From: an uncultured Dorea sp.
GTDB taxonomy: Bacteria; Bacillota; Clostridia; Lachnospirales; Lachnospiraceae
Direction: 5' to 3'
Assembly (NCBI GenBank): GCA_910584615.1
Contig: CAJUAM010000017.1
Span: 1 to 64,000, forward strand
Length of the DNA stretch: 64,000 bases
Part shown: one piece after another, positions 28,231-37,490 of the stretch
Numbering within the stretch: position 1 is the first letter of the stretch
How the letters are laid out: each line of letters starts with the position of its first letter
Program-made: the position numbers and the translations under genes
The notes under the pieces: generated by a model
Told to the model about the DNA's origin: nothing
Database searches by the model: none
The model's input: the letters and a program-made list of their open reading frames with translations, nothing else

Positions 28231-28707
28231 ATGAGAAGAAAAGACAGGGAAGTTAAAAATCCGGAACAGATCAGAAAAGTACTTGAGGACTGTAAAGTAT
28301 GCAGGCTGGGACTTTTAGACGGCATGATACCTTATATCGTTCCGATGAACATGGCGTATGATTTTGACGGGGAAAAACTGGTGCTCTATTTTCACTGCGC
28401 AAAGGAAGGAAAAAAAATAGAACTGATACGTGAAAACGGACAGGCAGGATTTGAGATGGATAAAGAAATTTCACTGGTAGAGGGTGATACGCCCTGCCAG
28501 TACAGCTGCCGGTATGAAAGCATCATCGGAAGCGGACATGTACAGCTTATAGAAAATGAGCAGGAAAAAAGCGAAGCCCTTGCAAAGATCATGAAGCATC
28601 AGACGGGGAAACAATTTGATGATTTTGAAAAAAATAGGAACCTTTCTCATGCAGTTATGGTCATTAAATTAACTGCACAGGAGTATTCATGCAAGAGTAG
28701 TGTGTAA
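28231..28707 (+). CDS. NimA-like FMN-binding oxidoreductase
   Basis: A 158-residue split-barrel flavoprotein of the pyridoxamine 5'-phosphate oxidase-like group. It begins 'MRRKDREV', as many NimA-like proteins do, and has 'CRLGLLDGMIPYIVPM' near residue 26 and 'SIIGSGHVQLI' near 100. Nitroimidazole reduction is known only for some relatives. ATG at 28231 (AAGGAG 10 bases upstream) is preferred to the ATG at 28210. Confidence 0.82.
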   Translation: MRRKDREVKNPEQIRKVLEDCKVCRLGLLDGMIPYIVPMNMAYDFDGEKLVLYFHCAKEGKKIELIRENGQAGFEMDKEISLVEGDTPCQYSCRYESIIGSGHVQLIENEQEKSEALAKIMKHQTGKQFDDFEKNRNLSHAVMVIKLTAQEYSCKSSV

Positions 28708-28828
28708 ATCCTGCCGTATATACCGGACTTCCAGGTTTTCTCAGTATATCTTGCTGGCAAATTACCACTTTAAATTGAAAAAGCATTATGCTATACTTAA
28801 AGATATTTACGAAAGGATGGACCAAAGA

Positions 28829-30583
28829 ATGTCAGAAACGAATAAAGTAATCATGCTCGGCAATGAGGCAATTGCCAGAGGCGCGTATGAGGCAGGGGTA
28901 AAGGTGTCTGCTGCGTATCCGGGTACGCCGAGTACAGAGATCAGCGAATATCTGGTGCAGTATAAAGACAGCCTGTATTGCGAATGGTCTCCTAACGAGA
29001 AGGTTGCCGTAGAGGTAGCAGTCGGTGCTTCTCTTGCAGGGACAAGAGCAATGGCATGTATGAAGCATGTAGGATTCAATGTGGCTGCAGATCCGGCATA
29101 CAGTGTTTCATATATGGGAGTGAATGGAGGACTTGTGATTGTAGTCGCGGATGATCCCGGACTCTACAGTTCTCAAAATGAGCAGGATACAAGGATGGTA
29201 GCCCGCGCGGCAAAGCTTCCGGTCATTGAACCGGCAGACAGCGCGGAAGCGAAAGAATATATGAAGCTTGCTTTTGAACTCAGTGAAAAGTTTGACCGGC
29301 CCTTTGTATACCGGACGACGACGAGGCTTGCCCATTCCCAGGGGATTGTAGAATTAGAAAACAGACAGGACATCCCGGATAAAGAGTATGTTAAAGACAT
29401 CCGGAAAACTGTTATGATGCCAGTAAATGCCAAGATCCGTCATGCCGAGATTGAAAAGCGGAATGAAGAGCTTATGGAGGCTGCGAATACGCTGTCTGTC
29501 AACAGAGTGGAGATGAATGATACGGAAATCGGTGTTATTACCAGCGGGATTCCGTATCAGTATGTGAAGGAGGCACTGCCGGGTGCTTCTGTTTTAAAGC
29601 TTGGTCTGGTGAATCCGCTTCCAAGAAAGCTGATTGAAGAATTTGCAAAGAAGGTTGACAAGCTTTATATTGTGGAGGAACTTGATCCGGTTATCGAAGA
29701 GCAGGTGAGATCCTGGGGGATAGAAGTCATCGGGAAAGAGATATTCACCGTGCAGGGAGAATATAGTGCCAATATGCTTAGGACGGCGATTTTAAAAGAA
29801 GATCTTGACCTGGCAAAGCCTGCTTTAGCACCAGGCAGACCACCGATTCTCTGTCCGGGCTGTCCACATAGAAGCGTTTATTATGTACTGAATAAATTAA
29901 AATTTCATGCGGCAGGAGATATCGGCTGCTATACCCTTGGAGCGGTAGCACCTCTTAGTGTGGTAGATACTACTATGTGCATGGGGTCAAGCATCTCTAC
30001 CCTTCACGGTATGGAAAAAGCAAAAGGCAAGGATTACATAAAGAATTGGGTGGCAGTGATCGGCGATTCCACATTTTTGCACACAGGTATCAACTCATTG
30101 ATGAACATGACATATAATCATGCGGCAGGAACTGTTTTGATCCTGGATAATTCTACAACAGGCATGACAGGACATCAGGATCATGCGGCGACGGGAAAGA
30201 CACTGCAGGGAGAATTGGCCTATGCTATTGATATTCCGGAGATCTGCCGTGCGGTAGGTGTTAAAAACGTCATAGAAGTTAACGCATTTGACATTGAGAA
30301 GCTTGAAAGGATAATTAAAGAAGAGACGCAGAAGGAGGAAGTATCTGTTATTATTACAAAATCCCCCTGCGTACTTTTGAGTAAAGCAAAAAAACCTCTT
30401 TATATTGCTCATGCAGATAAATGTAAAAAATGCGGCATGTGCATGAAGCCGGGCTGTCCCGCTATGACGAAGGATACAGACGGTACAGTCAAGATTGACG
30501 ATACAATGTGCACTGGGTGCGGGCTTTGCGAAAGCCTATGCAGATTCGATGCGATCGAATTGGTAAAGGAGGGCGACAGATAA
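28829..30583 (+). CDS. iorA: indolepyruvate:ferredoxin oxidoreductase alpha subunit
   Basis: A 584-residue thiamine-diphosphate enzyme subunit that oxidises aryl-2-oxoacids (indole-, phenyl-pyruvate) to aryl-acyl-CoA, reducing ferredoxin. The N-terminal pyruvate-oxidoreductase-like domain ('AAYPGTPSTEIS'), the TPP-binding domain ('GDSTFLHTGINSL' near 420) and a C-terminal pair of 4Fe-4S motifs ('CKKCGMC' and 'CTGCGLC') are all present. I use ATG at 28829, where homologues begin. The stop overlaps the start of iorB. Confidence 0.93.
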   Translation: MSETNKVIMLGNEAIARGAYEAGVKVSAAYPGTPSTEISEYLVQYKDSLYCEWSPNEKVAVEVAVGASLAGTRAMACMKHVGFNVAADPAYSVSYMGVNGGLVIVVADDPGLYSSQNEQDTRMVARAAKLPVIEPADSAEAKEYMKLAFELSEKFDRPFVYRTTTRLAHSQGIVELENRQDIPDKEYVKDIRKTVMMPVNAKIRHAEIEKRNEELMEAANTLSVNRVEMNDTEIGVITSGIPYQYVKEALPGASVLKLGLVNPLPRKLIEEFAKKVDKLYIVEELDPVIEEQVRSWGIEVIGKEIFTVQGEYSANMLRTAILKEDLDLAKPALAPGRPPILCPGCPHRSVYYVLNKLKFHAAGDIGCYTLGAVAPLSVVDTTMCMGSSISTLHGMEKAKGKDYIKNWVAVIGDSTFLHTGINSLMNMTYNHAAGTVLILDNSTTGMTGHQDHAATGKTLQGELAYAIDIPEICRAVGVKNVIEVNAFDIEKLERIIKEETQKEEVSVIITKSPCVLLSKAKKPLYIAHADKCKKCGMCMKPGCPAMTKDTDGTVKIDDTMCTGCGLCESLCRFDAIELVKEGDR

Positions 30584-31152
30584 TGGCAGTGAAAAATATT
30601 ATGATTGTCGGCGTAGGCGGTCAGGGGACTCTTCTTACCAGCAGGATACTGGGCGGTCTTGCTACTTTGGGCGGTTATGACGTGAAGCTTTCTGAGGTTC
30701 ACGGGATGGCGCAGAGAGGCGGAAGTGTGGTGACTTTTGTCCGCTATGGAGAAAAGGTGGCAGAGCCTATTGTAGAGGAAGGACAGGCGGATGTTATCAT
30801 TGCTTTTGAACGGCTTGAAGCATTAAGATATGCTCATTTTTTGAAGAAGGACGGTGCATTGGTAGTAAACGACTGGAGGATCGATCCAATGCCGGTTGTA
30901 ATAGGGGCAGCAGAATATCCTGAAGGCATTTTGGACACGTTACGGAAGATGTATAAGGTTTATACGGTTAATGCCACGGAAGAGTCTAAAAAACTTGGGA
31001 ACCCAAGAGTGTTTAATCTGGTTGTGCTGGGGATTGCGGCGCAGCACATGGACTTTACAAAAGAGCAGTGGTATGAAGTGATCGAAAAAACTGTGCCGCC
31101 AAAGACTGTCGATATCAATAAGAAAGCGTTTGATACAGGATATCATCTGTAG
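30583..31152 (+). CDS. iorB: indolepyruvate:ferredoxin oxidoreductase beta subunit
   Basis: A 189-residue partner of IorA containing the gamma-type oxidoreductase domain: 'GVGGQGTLLTSRILG' near residue 10 and 'SEVHGMAQRGGSVVTFVR' near 37. It starts on the last base of the iorA stop (TAATG) with AAAGGAGG upstream, so the two subunits are made together. The neighbouring phenylacetate-CoA ligase and ACT genes point to aromatic amino acid fermentation. Confidence 0.93.
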   Translation: MAVKNIMIVGVGGQGTLLTSRILGGLATLGGYDVKLSEVHGMAQRGGSVVTFVRYGEKVAEPIVEEGQADVIIAFERLEALRYAHFLKKDGALVVNDWRIDPMPVVIGAAEYPEGILDTLRKMYKVYTVNATEESKKLGNPRVFNLVVLGIAAQHMDFTKEQWYEVIEKTVPPKTVDINKKAFDTGYHL

Positions 31153-31216
31153 ATAAAGGGAAGATGATCAGTCTTTAGATTATAAAATAAATGAAGGAAA
31201 GAATAGGAGAATAGAC

Positions 31217-32548
31217 ATGTCAAGAGTAGAACTGGCTGATTGGAAGGAACAGATCAAAGACCCAAAGATTGAGTGTATGAGCAGAGATGAGATGAGCACT
31301 CTGCAGGGAGAGAGACTTGTAAAACAAGTAAAGAATGTATATGAGAACGTGCCGTTTTACAAAAAGAAAATGGATGAGCTTGGAGTGCTGCCGGGGGATA
31401 TTAAAGGAATTGAGGATATTGTCAAGCTTCCATTTACGACAAAGGAAGATTTAAGAGATAATTATCCGTTCGGCCTTCTGGCTGTTCCAAAGGAGAAGAT
31501 TGCAAGAGTTCAGGGAACTTCCGGCACAACAGGAAAGCTTACACTGGCATCTTATACACAGAAAGATGTTGATGTATGGGGAGAGTGTGTGGCAAGAGGA
31601 CTGATGATGGCAGGTCTGACATCCCAGGACAGGATCCATATATGCTATGGATATGGTCTCTTCACAGGAGGCATGGGGCTTGATCTCGGCGCGCGTGCCT
31701 TGGGTGCCATGGCTATTCCCATGTCGTCAGGTAATACAAAACGTCAGCTTATGTGCATGGAAGATTTTGGGGCAACAGCATTCGCCTGTACGCCTTCTTA
31801 TGCATTGTATCTTGCAGAGGCAGCGGCGGAAGCGGGGATTGTGGACCGGCTGCAGATCAGGGCGAGCATCAATGGCGCGGAGCCATGGACAGAGGCTATG
31901 CGTAAAAAGATTGAGAGCATCTTAAAGATCAATAGTTTTGACATTTACGGACTCTGCGAGATTACAGGACCAGGCGTGGCGATGGATTGTATACATCATA
32001 AAGGACTTCATGTATATGAGGATTACTTCTATCCGGAAATCCTGAATCCGGCTGATCAGAGTGCGTGCGCGGATGGAGAGACAGGCGAGTTGGTATTTAC
32101 AACGCTTTCCAAAGAAGGTATGCCTCTTTTACGTTACCGGACAAAAGATTTAACAAGTATGCAGCGCAGCACTTGTGAATGCGGAAGGACACTGCCAAGA
32201 ATCCAGAAGTTTACCGGACGTACCGATGACATGAAGGTTATACGCGGCGTCAATGTATTCCCGACACAGGTTGAGTCAGCTCTTTTATCTATGGGCGGCG
32301 GCGTAGCACCGCACTATATGCTTATTGTGGACCGGGAGAATAATCTGGATGTCCTTACTGTTATGGTGGAAGTGGATGAGAAGTATTTTTCAGATGAGAT
32401 CCGTAGATTGGATGAACTTAAGAGCAAAGTAGGCGCGGTCTTGAAACAGGCACTGGGTGTATCTGTAAAAGTGAAACTTGTAGAGCCAAAGACCATCCAG
32501 AGAAGTGAAGGAAAAGCAAAACGTGTTATCGATAACAGAGAATTATAA
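31217..32548 (+). CDS. phenylacetate-CoA ligase family protein
   Basis: A 443-residue AMP-forming ligase. The adenylation P-loop-like motif is 'VQGTSGTTGK' near residue 98, 'YGLCEITGPGV' near 245 and 'RTDDMKVIRGVNVFPTQ' near 335 are the usual PaaK blocks. Next to iorAB it probably converts aryl acids made from aromatic amino acids to or from CoA esters; ATP-forming direction in fermentation is inference. Its own AGGAGA site precedes the ATG. Confidence 0.9.
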   Translation: MSRVELADWKEQIKDPKIECMSRDEMSTLQGERLVKQVKNVYENVPFYKKKMDELGVLPGDIKGIEDIVKLPFTTKEDLRDNYPFGLLAVPKEKIARVQGTSGTTGKLTLASYTQKDVDVWGECVARGLMMAGLTSQDRIHICYGYGLFTGGMGLDLGARALGAMAIPMSSGNTKRQLMCMEDFGATAFACTPSYALYLAEAAAEAGIVDRLQIRASINGAEPWTEAMRKKIESILKINSFDIYGLCEITGPGVAMDCIHHKGLHVYEDYFYPEILNPADQSACADGETGELVFTTLSKEGMPLLRYRTKDLTSMQRSTCECGRTLPRIQKFTGRTDDMKVIRGVNVFPTQVESALLSMGGGVAPHYMLIVDRENNLDVLTVMVEVDEKYFSDEIRRLDELKSKVGAVLKQALGVSVKVKLVEPKTIQRSEGKAKRVIDNREL

Positions 32549-32562
32549 TAAGGAGGCATAAC

Positions 32563-33006
32563 ATGGGTATCAGTAATACAATACAGCAATTGTCAGTATT
32601 TTTAGAGAATAGGGAAGGACGCCTTGACGAAGTGTTAGAAGTTCTGGCAGGTAAACAGGTGAATATTGTGGCGTTGAGTCTGGCAGATACATCTGATTAC
32701 GGAATGCTGCGCATGATCGTATCAGACCCGCATAAAGGGCGTACGGCGCTTAAAGAGGCAGGGATTACGGCTATGCTTACAGATGTAGTGGCACTTCGGG
32801 TTCCTCATGCCACAGGATCATTATGTAAAGCAATGCATCAGATTGTAGAAGGTGAAGTTAATGTAGAATATATGTACGCATTTGCGAATGGAAGCGATGC
32901 GGCAGCAGTGCTTAAGAGTGACGATCCGGCAAGAGTGATTGATATTCTGAAAGGAAGCGGATTTGATGTGTACTCAGCGGATGAGGCATACCGCGCGAAT
33001 CAGTAA
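32563..33006 (+). CDS. tandem ACT-domain protein
   Basis: A 147-residue protein with two ACT domains (first 'QLSVFLENREGRLDEVLEVL' at residues 9-28, second near 75). ACT domains bind amino acids, so this may sense an aromatic amino acid and act on the ligase or oxidoreductase beside it. The pairing of paaK-like and ACT genes with iorAB is frequent in anaerobes. No catalytic domain is present. Confidence 0.87.
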   Translation: MGISNTIQQLSVFLENREGRLDEVLEVLAGKQVNIVALSLADTSDYGMLRMIVSDPHKGRTALKEAGITAMLTDVVALRVPHATGSLCKAMHQIVEGEVNVEYMYAFANGSDAAAVLKSDDPARVIDILKGSGFDVYSADEAYRANQ

Positions 33007-33028
33007 GATGGGTGGTTTGATAAAAAAT

Positions 33029-33757
33029 ATGGCAAATTTGCAGGAAACTATGCGGAAAATAAGAGATTGCGGGCAATTGTACGCGGTGATGTCTTTATGT
33101 ACACAGATGCCGTTCGTATATTGCGATCCGGAAACGTATGATGATGAAGTGTTTGTTTATTTTGATAAGGATGAGGCGGAAAAAGGGGCCAGATGGCTTT
33201 TGGAAAAAAGAAATCCCATACAGCTAGCCAGGATAGACAAAAAGAGCCGTCTTCCGTTTTTTACCAGTCTGCTTCCTATGGGGATAAATGCTGTTTCAGT
33301 GGATAAGGGAATGCCGGAGGAGAAAGTATTGCAGTTAGAGCAGTTGATCCACAGACAGAAGGCAGAACAGATGCCAAAAGGACAGATCCGTATAGAGAAT
33401 CCGGAGCTTCATCTGACCTCTCTTTACCTTGCCCAGGAACTCAGAAAAGAGGCGGATTCAAGCGGCAGACGGTCTGAGGAACTTAAAGAGATGAATGAAG
33501 AACTGGCAGCACATTTTTGCCGGGGAAAATATATTATTGCTGTTGAAGAAGGAAAAGGGATTCCACTGTTAAAAAGAGATGAGGATTCATATCAGCCGAT
33601 CTTTACAGACATCCGGGAGTTCCAGAAGTTTAACCAGAAGAAAGAATATGGCGCGGCAGTGATTGAATATGAAAAGATCAAAGAGATACTTACTCCTGGA
33701 ACGAAAGGAGTCGCGGTAAATCCCTTTGGGGCTAATATCCTGTTGAAGATCAGATAA
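33029..33757 (+). CDS. SseB-like protein
   Basis: A 242-residue protein with an SseB-like region: 'FVYFDKDEAEKGARWL' near residue 40 and the C-terminal 'GAAVIEYEKIKEILTPGTK' with 'VNPFGANILL' near 230. The family is widespread and poorly understood. The start is uncertain: ATG at 33029 gives the natural N-terminus, ATG at 33008 is in frame with no better ribosome site. It ends the iorAB-paaK-ACT group before a strong terminator. Confidence 0.75.
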   Translation: MANLQETMRKIRDCGQLYAVMSLCTQMPFVYCDPETYDDEVFVYFDKDEAEKGARWLLEKRNPIQLARIDKKSRLPFFTSLLPMGINAVSVDKGMPEEKVLQLEQLIHRQKAEQMPKGQIRIENPELHLTSLYLAQELRKEADSSGRRSEELKEMNEELAAHFCRGKYIIAVEEGKGIPLLKRDEDSYQPIFTDIREFQKFNQKKEYGAAVIEYEKIKEILTPGTKGVAVNPFGANILLKIR

Positions 33758-33782
33758 AAATCTGGTAATAGTAAAACATACG

Positions 33783-33816
33783 AAAAAGGATGCAGCGTTT
33801 ACGCTGCATCCTTTTT
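33783..33816. terminator. 15-bp bidirectional terminator
   Basis: A perfect 10-bp GC-rich stem (33788-33797 and 33802-33811, loop TTTA) is extended by five A-T pairs, giving A-tract and T-tract flanks. It lies between the rightward SseB-like gene and the leftward cold shock gene and can terminate both. Confidence 0.9.
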
Positions 33817-33907
33817 GCCGAAATCTCATTTTGTGTATTACTTTTAAATATTCAAAGTGCCATATATAAAAAAGGTACATCGAAATTTTGATTATCGTTC
33901 CTAAATT

Positions 33908-34105
33908 TTAGAGTTTTGTGACATTCACTGCCTGAGGGCCTTTCGCTCCTTCTGTGACATCATACTCTACTGCCTGTCCCTCTTCCAGAGACTTGAAGCC
34001 TTCCATATTCAGTCCTGAATAATGTACGAATACATCGTTTCCAGCTTCGTCAGAAATGAAGCCGTATCCTTTTTGGTTGTTAAACCACTTAACTGTACCT
34101 TTCAT
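33908..34105 (-). CDS. cold shock protein (CspA family)
   Basis: A 65-residue single-stranded nucleic-acid-binding OB-fold protein. The RNP motifs 'KGYGFIS' (near residue 12) and 'VFVHYS' (near 25) are intact. The C-terminal 'GPQAVNVT' is normal for the family. A GGAGG site precedes the start. Its leader of about 60 bases follows a sigma-A promoter, as cold shock genes often have long regulated leaders; regulation was not seen directly. Confidence 0.95.
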   Translation of the reverse strand: MKGTVKWFNNQKGYGFISDEAGNDVFVHYSGLNMEGFKSLEEGQAVEYDVTEGAKGPQAVNVTKL

Positions 34106-34168
34106 TACGATACCTCCATAAAAATTAATCATGTATCACCATATTATCCATGCAAGCGACACTTCGTC

Positions 34169-34197
34169 AGAATACCATGATTTGAGTAAAAAGTCAA
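34169..34197 (-). promoter_or_regulatory. promoter of the cold shock gene
   Basis: On the minus strand TTGACT, a 17-base spacer and TATTCT lie about 65 bases upstream of the cold shock start. Confidence 0.6.
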
Positions 34198-34239
34198 TGG
34201 ATTTGTGGATATTTTTGATGTATAGTAAGGCGGAACCGC

Positions 34240-34268
34240 TTGACGAAAAGGGCGGAAAAGTGTAAAGT
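34240..34268 (+). promoter_or_regulatory. promoter of ptsI
   Basis: TTGACG-N17-TAAAGT lies 35 bases before the ptsI ATG. The -10 box is weak; the -35 is good. Confidence 0.5.
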
Positions 34269-34302
34269 ATAAATTGGTATAAAACAGTAAAGGAAGTGCA
34301 CT

Positions 34303-35910
34303 ATGATCACACTGACTGGGAAAAAAGTTTCCGAAGGAATTGCCATTGGAAAGCTATCATTTTATAAAAGAGACATAAAAGAAGTACGCCATATTTACGT
34401 AAAGGATGTAGAGAAGGAAATCTCCAGGCTCCAGAAAGCAAAGGAGCGCGCGTTATTTGAATTGCAGGAATTATATGAGATTTCTATCCGGGAAGTTGGA
34501 AAAGCAAATGCAGCTATTTTTGAGATGCAGCAGGATATTTTAGATGATGACAGACTCTGGGGCAGGATCACGAGTATTATCCTGGAGGAGAAGCTTAATG
34601 CGGAATATGCGGTGAAGACAGCGACAGAGGAATATCTGAAGGCAAACAGGGATAAAGGCAATGAATCGGATGTACGTGATGCGGCGATCCGCATGATCAG
34701 GATCCTGTCAAGGAGCTGGAAGGATAAACTGTATGTAGATGAACCGTTTATTATGGCGGCGGGAGATCTGTATCCAAGTGAGGCGGTACAGCTTGATAAA
34801 GAAAGAGTGTTGGGATTTGTCACAAAATATGGAACGGTTAATTCCCACACGGCAATCATTGCCCGTACGAAGGGAATTCCGTCAGTTATCGGGCTGGGAG
34901 AGTCTCTAAAGACAGAATATGAGGGGAAGACGATCATTGTAGATGGTTATGAAGGTAAGATATATATTGAACCGGATTATACATTGCTTACGAGGATGAA
35001 GCGGCGTCAGGATGAGAACAAAGTACATATCACGAATCTGGAACGCCTGAAGGGTAAGGAAAACATTACACAGAGCGGACAAAAGATAGATATCTGTGCG
35101 AATATCGGGATGAGGGAGGATATTGAGCGGGTTATCCGAAGCGATGCTGGAGGTGTCGGGCTTTTTAGAAGTGAATTTCTTTTTATGGAAAATGGCAACC
35201 GGATGCCAACGGAGGAGCAGCAGTTTCAGGCATATAAGCTTGCGGCGGAATCCATGGGTATGAACAGAGTGGTTATCCGTACAGCAGATTTAGGCGGAGA
35301 TAAGAAAGCGGAATTTCTGGAGATGGAAGAGGAGCATAACCCGGCTATGGGTCTTAGAGGAATCAGAATGTCTCTTGAGAAAGAGGAGATGTTTAAGACG
35401 CAGCTCAGGGCTATCTTGAGAGCCTCCATCTATGGGAATGTGCAGATCATGTTTCCTATGATAACGAAAGTGGAAGAAGTTATAAAGGCGAAGGAGTACC
35501 TTGAAGGCGTAAAGCAGGAACTAAAGGCAGAAAAAGCTTTTTTTGATGAAAACATCAAGGTGGGAGTTATGATAGAAACTCCGGCTGCAGTTATGCTCAG
35601 CGGAGAATTGGCGCGAGAGGTAGATTTTTTCAGTATCGGGACGAATGATCTTACACAGTTCACGCTCGGTATGGACAGGACAAATGAATCTGTCATGAGT
35701 CATTACGATACACAGCATCCGGCATTGCTTAAGATGATTCGTATCGTTACGAATAATGTCCATTTGGAAGGTAAGACTATCAGTGTGTGCGGGGATCTGG
35801 CAGCGGATCTGTCAATGACAGAATTCTTCGTTCAGATAGGAGTTGATGAGTTATCGGTTGCGCCGAATCAGGTTCTGGGACTTAGAAAGAAGATTCGGGA
35901 GATCCAGTAA
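34303..35910 (+). CDS. ptsI: PTS enzyme I (phosphoenolpyruvate-protein phosphotransferase)
   Basis: A 535-residue enzyme that takes phosphate from PEP and passes it to HPr. The phospho-histidine loop is 'GTVNSHTAIIART' near residue 187 rather than the textbook GGRTSHTAI, a variant common in Clostridia. PEP-binding blocks 'LFRSEFLF' near 287 and 'SIGTNDLTQF' near 446 are present; the cysteine loop reads 'CGDLAAD' instead of CGEMAGD near 495. No HPr gene is adjacent. The deviations do not remove catalytic residues, so it is probably active. Confidence 0.9.
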   Translation: MITLTGKKVSEGIAIGKLSFYKRDIKEVRHIYVKDVEKEISRLQKAKERALFELQELYEISIREVGKANAAIFEMQQDILDDDRLWGRITSIILEEKLNAEYAVKTATEEYLKANRDKGNESDVRDAAIRMIRILSRSWKDKLYVDEPFIMAAGDLYPSEAVQLDKERVLGFVTKYGTVNSHTAIIARTKGIPSVIGLGESLKTEYEGKTIIVDGYEGKIYIEPDYTLLTRMKRRQDENKVHITNLERLKGKENITQSGQKIDICANIGMREDIERVIRSDAGGVGLFRSEFLFMENGNRMPTEEQQFQAYKLAAESMGMNRVVIRTADLGGDKKAEFLEMEEEHNPAMGLRGIRMSLEKEEMFKTQLRAILRASIYGNVQIMFPMITKVEEVIKAKEYLEGVKQELKAEKAFFDENIKVGVMIETPAAVMLSGELAREVDFFSIGTNDLTQFTLGMDRTNESVMSHYDTQHPALLKMIRIVTNNVHLEGKTISVCGDLAADLSMTEFFVQIGVDELSVAPNQVLGLRKKIREIQ

Positions 35911-35936
35911 ATTTAAGACAGCAAAGGAGTGAGATT

Positions 35937-36674
35937 ATGTGGACAAGAGGACAGTTAAAAAGTAATGCGAAGATTAATATGCAGCGGAATTACTGGGGCT
36001 GCGTAGCGGTTGCATTTATTATGTCAGTGGCAGAAGGGATCGGTGCTGCGGGAGGTTTTAGAAGCGGCGCGCGCAGTAGTATGACGGATGACAGTTACAG
36101 CAGCTATGAAAGCTATAGCTTAAGTGATATGAGCGGTGCTTTAGCTCTGGCAGGAACGGTACTGTTAGTTATAGGTCTTATGCTGCTTGTATTTGGGATA
36201 CTTCTTAATGTTTTTGTGGGAAATGTGCTGCGTGTCGGCGCTAACAAATTTTTTGTACAAAACCGTACGGAGGCGGTGCGTGTAGGAACCATATTTGACG
36301 GATTTCGTTCAGGACAGTACAAGAATATTGTCCTTACTATGTTTTTAAAGGATCTGTATGTTACATTATGGACATTTTTGCTTATTATCCCTGGGATCAT
36401 CAAGGAACTTGAATATATGATGGTACCTTATATCCTTGCAGAAAATCCAGGTATGAATCAGAAGGAAGCGTTTGAGATCAGCAAACGGATGATGGATGGT
36501 GAGAAGTTAAATGCTTTTGTACTGCAGCTTTCTTTTATTGGATGGTATCTGCTGGCAGCAATCACCTGCGGTCTGGCGGGGATCTTTTATGTGAATCCAT
36601 ATGTAGAGGCAACTATGACAGAACTTTATGCATATAATAAAGGAAAAGCTTTTCACGAAGGATATATTCAGTAG
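35937..36674 (+). CDS. DUF975 membrane protein
   Basis: A 245-residue integral membrane protein of the DUF975 family: the N-terminal 'RGQLKSNAKINMQRNYWG' is typical, then about four to five hydrophobic segments, with 'IIPGIIKELEYMMVPYILAENP' near residue 150 and 'GIFYVNPYVEATMTELY' near 215. A Ser/Tyr-rich loop (residues 38-60) precedes the second segment. No function is known. It follows ptsI by 26 bases and may be co-transcribed. Confidence 0.87.
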   Translation: MWTRGQLKSNAKINMQRNYWGCVAVAFIMSVAEGIGAAGGFRSGARSSMTDDSYSSYESYSLSDMSGALALAGTVLLVIGLMLLVFGILLNVFVGNVLRVGANKFFVQNRTEAVRVGTIFDGFRSGQYKNIVLTMFLKDLYVTLWTFLLIIPGIIKELEYMMVPYILAENPGMNQKEAFEISKRMMDGEKLNAFVLQLSFIGWYLLAAITCGLAGIFYVNPYVEATMTELYAYNKGKAFHEGYIQ

Positions 36675-36710
36675 AAATATATCTGATGAGAAAATTTTTT
36701 GAAAAATAAC

Positions 36711-36739
36711 TTACATTTATAGAATTTGTATGATATAAT
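36711..36739 (+). promoter_or_regulatory. promoter for carD leader
   Basis: TTACAT-N17-TATAAT gives a strong -10 match. It lies about 205 bases before the carD start, so the transcript has a long 5' leader. Confidence 0.6.
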
Positions 36740-36745
36740 TAAGAA

Positions 36746-36940
36746 AAGAAAGGATTATGTCGGCAAATAACGAACTTCATAGATGATATACCAGATGAAG
36801 CTGGCGTACGGTCTATAAGCGGAATGTGCTTAGATTGTGCGCCTTCTCTATTTTGAGAAGGTGTCCGGCAGTTTCCTTTTCTGAGCAAACGGGGATGTCA
36901 GATAGGATACAGCGCAATGTCAGTGGATGAACAGGAGGTA
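36746..36940 (+). ncRNA. structured leader RNA of carD (candidate)
   Basis: The roughly 195-base stretch has no convincing reading frame and can fold into at least three hairpins: CTTCAT with ATGAAG near 36776-36801, a TCTATAAGC/GCTTAGA stem near 36811-36835, and CCTTCTC with GAGAAGG near 36842-36861. I cannot match it to a known riboswitch or small RNA. It may be a regulatory leader or a separately processed RNA. Confidence 0.4.
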
Positions 36941-36943
36941 AAT

Positions 36944-37444
36944 ATGTTCAAAATTGGTGATCAGGTAGTACATTATAAAGAAGGTGTCTGTGAAGTGACA
37001 AATATTGGAAGATTAAGCATAAGATGTTCTGACAGGGAGAAAGAATACTATACATTGAAACCCTTGTATAATGCGGGTGGGACACTCTATATGCCTGTGA
37101 ATGGGCAGAAAAAGCAGTTAAGAAGGGTGATATCGTCGAATGAAGCCAGGGAACTGATTGATGATATGCCGAATATTAATGCTTTGAATGTCAGTGATGA
37201 GAAGAGAAGAGAGTTGATGTATAAAGAAGCGTTGTTTGAAAACCAGTGCAGATCATGGGTGGCGTTGATGAAGACTTCTTATATCAGGAAAAAAGAGCGG
37301 ATTGCAGTTGGAAAGAAGGTAATCAATGTAGATGACAGGTATTTGAACAGTGCAGAGAAGTTTCTGTATGGTGAGCTTGCAGTCGCATTGGATATACCGA
37401 AAGAAAAAGTACGCGAATATATTGTGGAAAAAATGGAATATTAA
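36944..37444 (+). CDS. CarD-like transcription regulator
   Basis: A 166-residue protein with an N-terminal CarD/CdnL-type RNA-polymerase-interacting domain ('MFKIGDQVVHYKEGVCEVTNI'), then a helical C-terminal part with conserved 'EKRRELMYKEALFENQCRSW' near residue 90. Proteins of this family bind RNA polymerase beta and tune open-complex formation at promoters. ATG at 36944 has AGGAGG 5 bases upstream. It is preceded by a long structured leader and closed by a strong terminator. Confidence 0.88.
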   Translation: MFKIGDQVVHYKEGVCEVTNIGRLSIRCSDREKEYYTLKPLYNAGGTLYMPVNGQKKQLRRVISSNEARELIDDMPNINALNVSDEKRRELMYKEALFENQCRSWVALMKTSYIRKKERIAVGKKVINVDDRYLNSAEKFLYGELAVALDIPKEKVREYIVEKMEY

Positions 37445-37447
37445 GAT

Positions 37448-37490
37448 AAAAGTGCTTTGGCGGCGGGGAGCGTCCAAAGCACTTTTTTAT
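37448..37490. terminator. 13-bp terminator between carD and the orphan gene
   Basis: Arms 37448-37460 and 37474-37486 form a perfect 13-bp stem followed by T residues. It reaches the stop of the leftward gene and works for the rightward carD transcript, probably both ways. Confidence 0.9.

Noticed and set aside
28707..28829. A promoter for iorAB in the gap before the gene
   Set aside because: TATACT is present, but the only good -35 is 11 bases away, too close. A weak TTTAAA at 17 bases is possible, not convincing.
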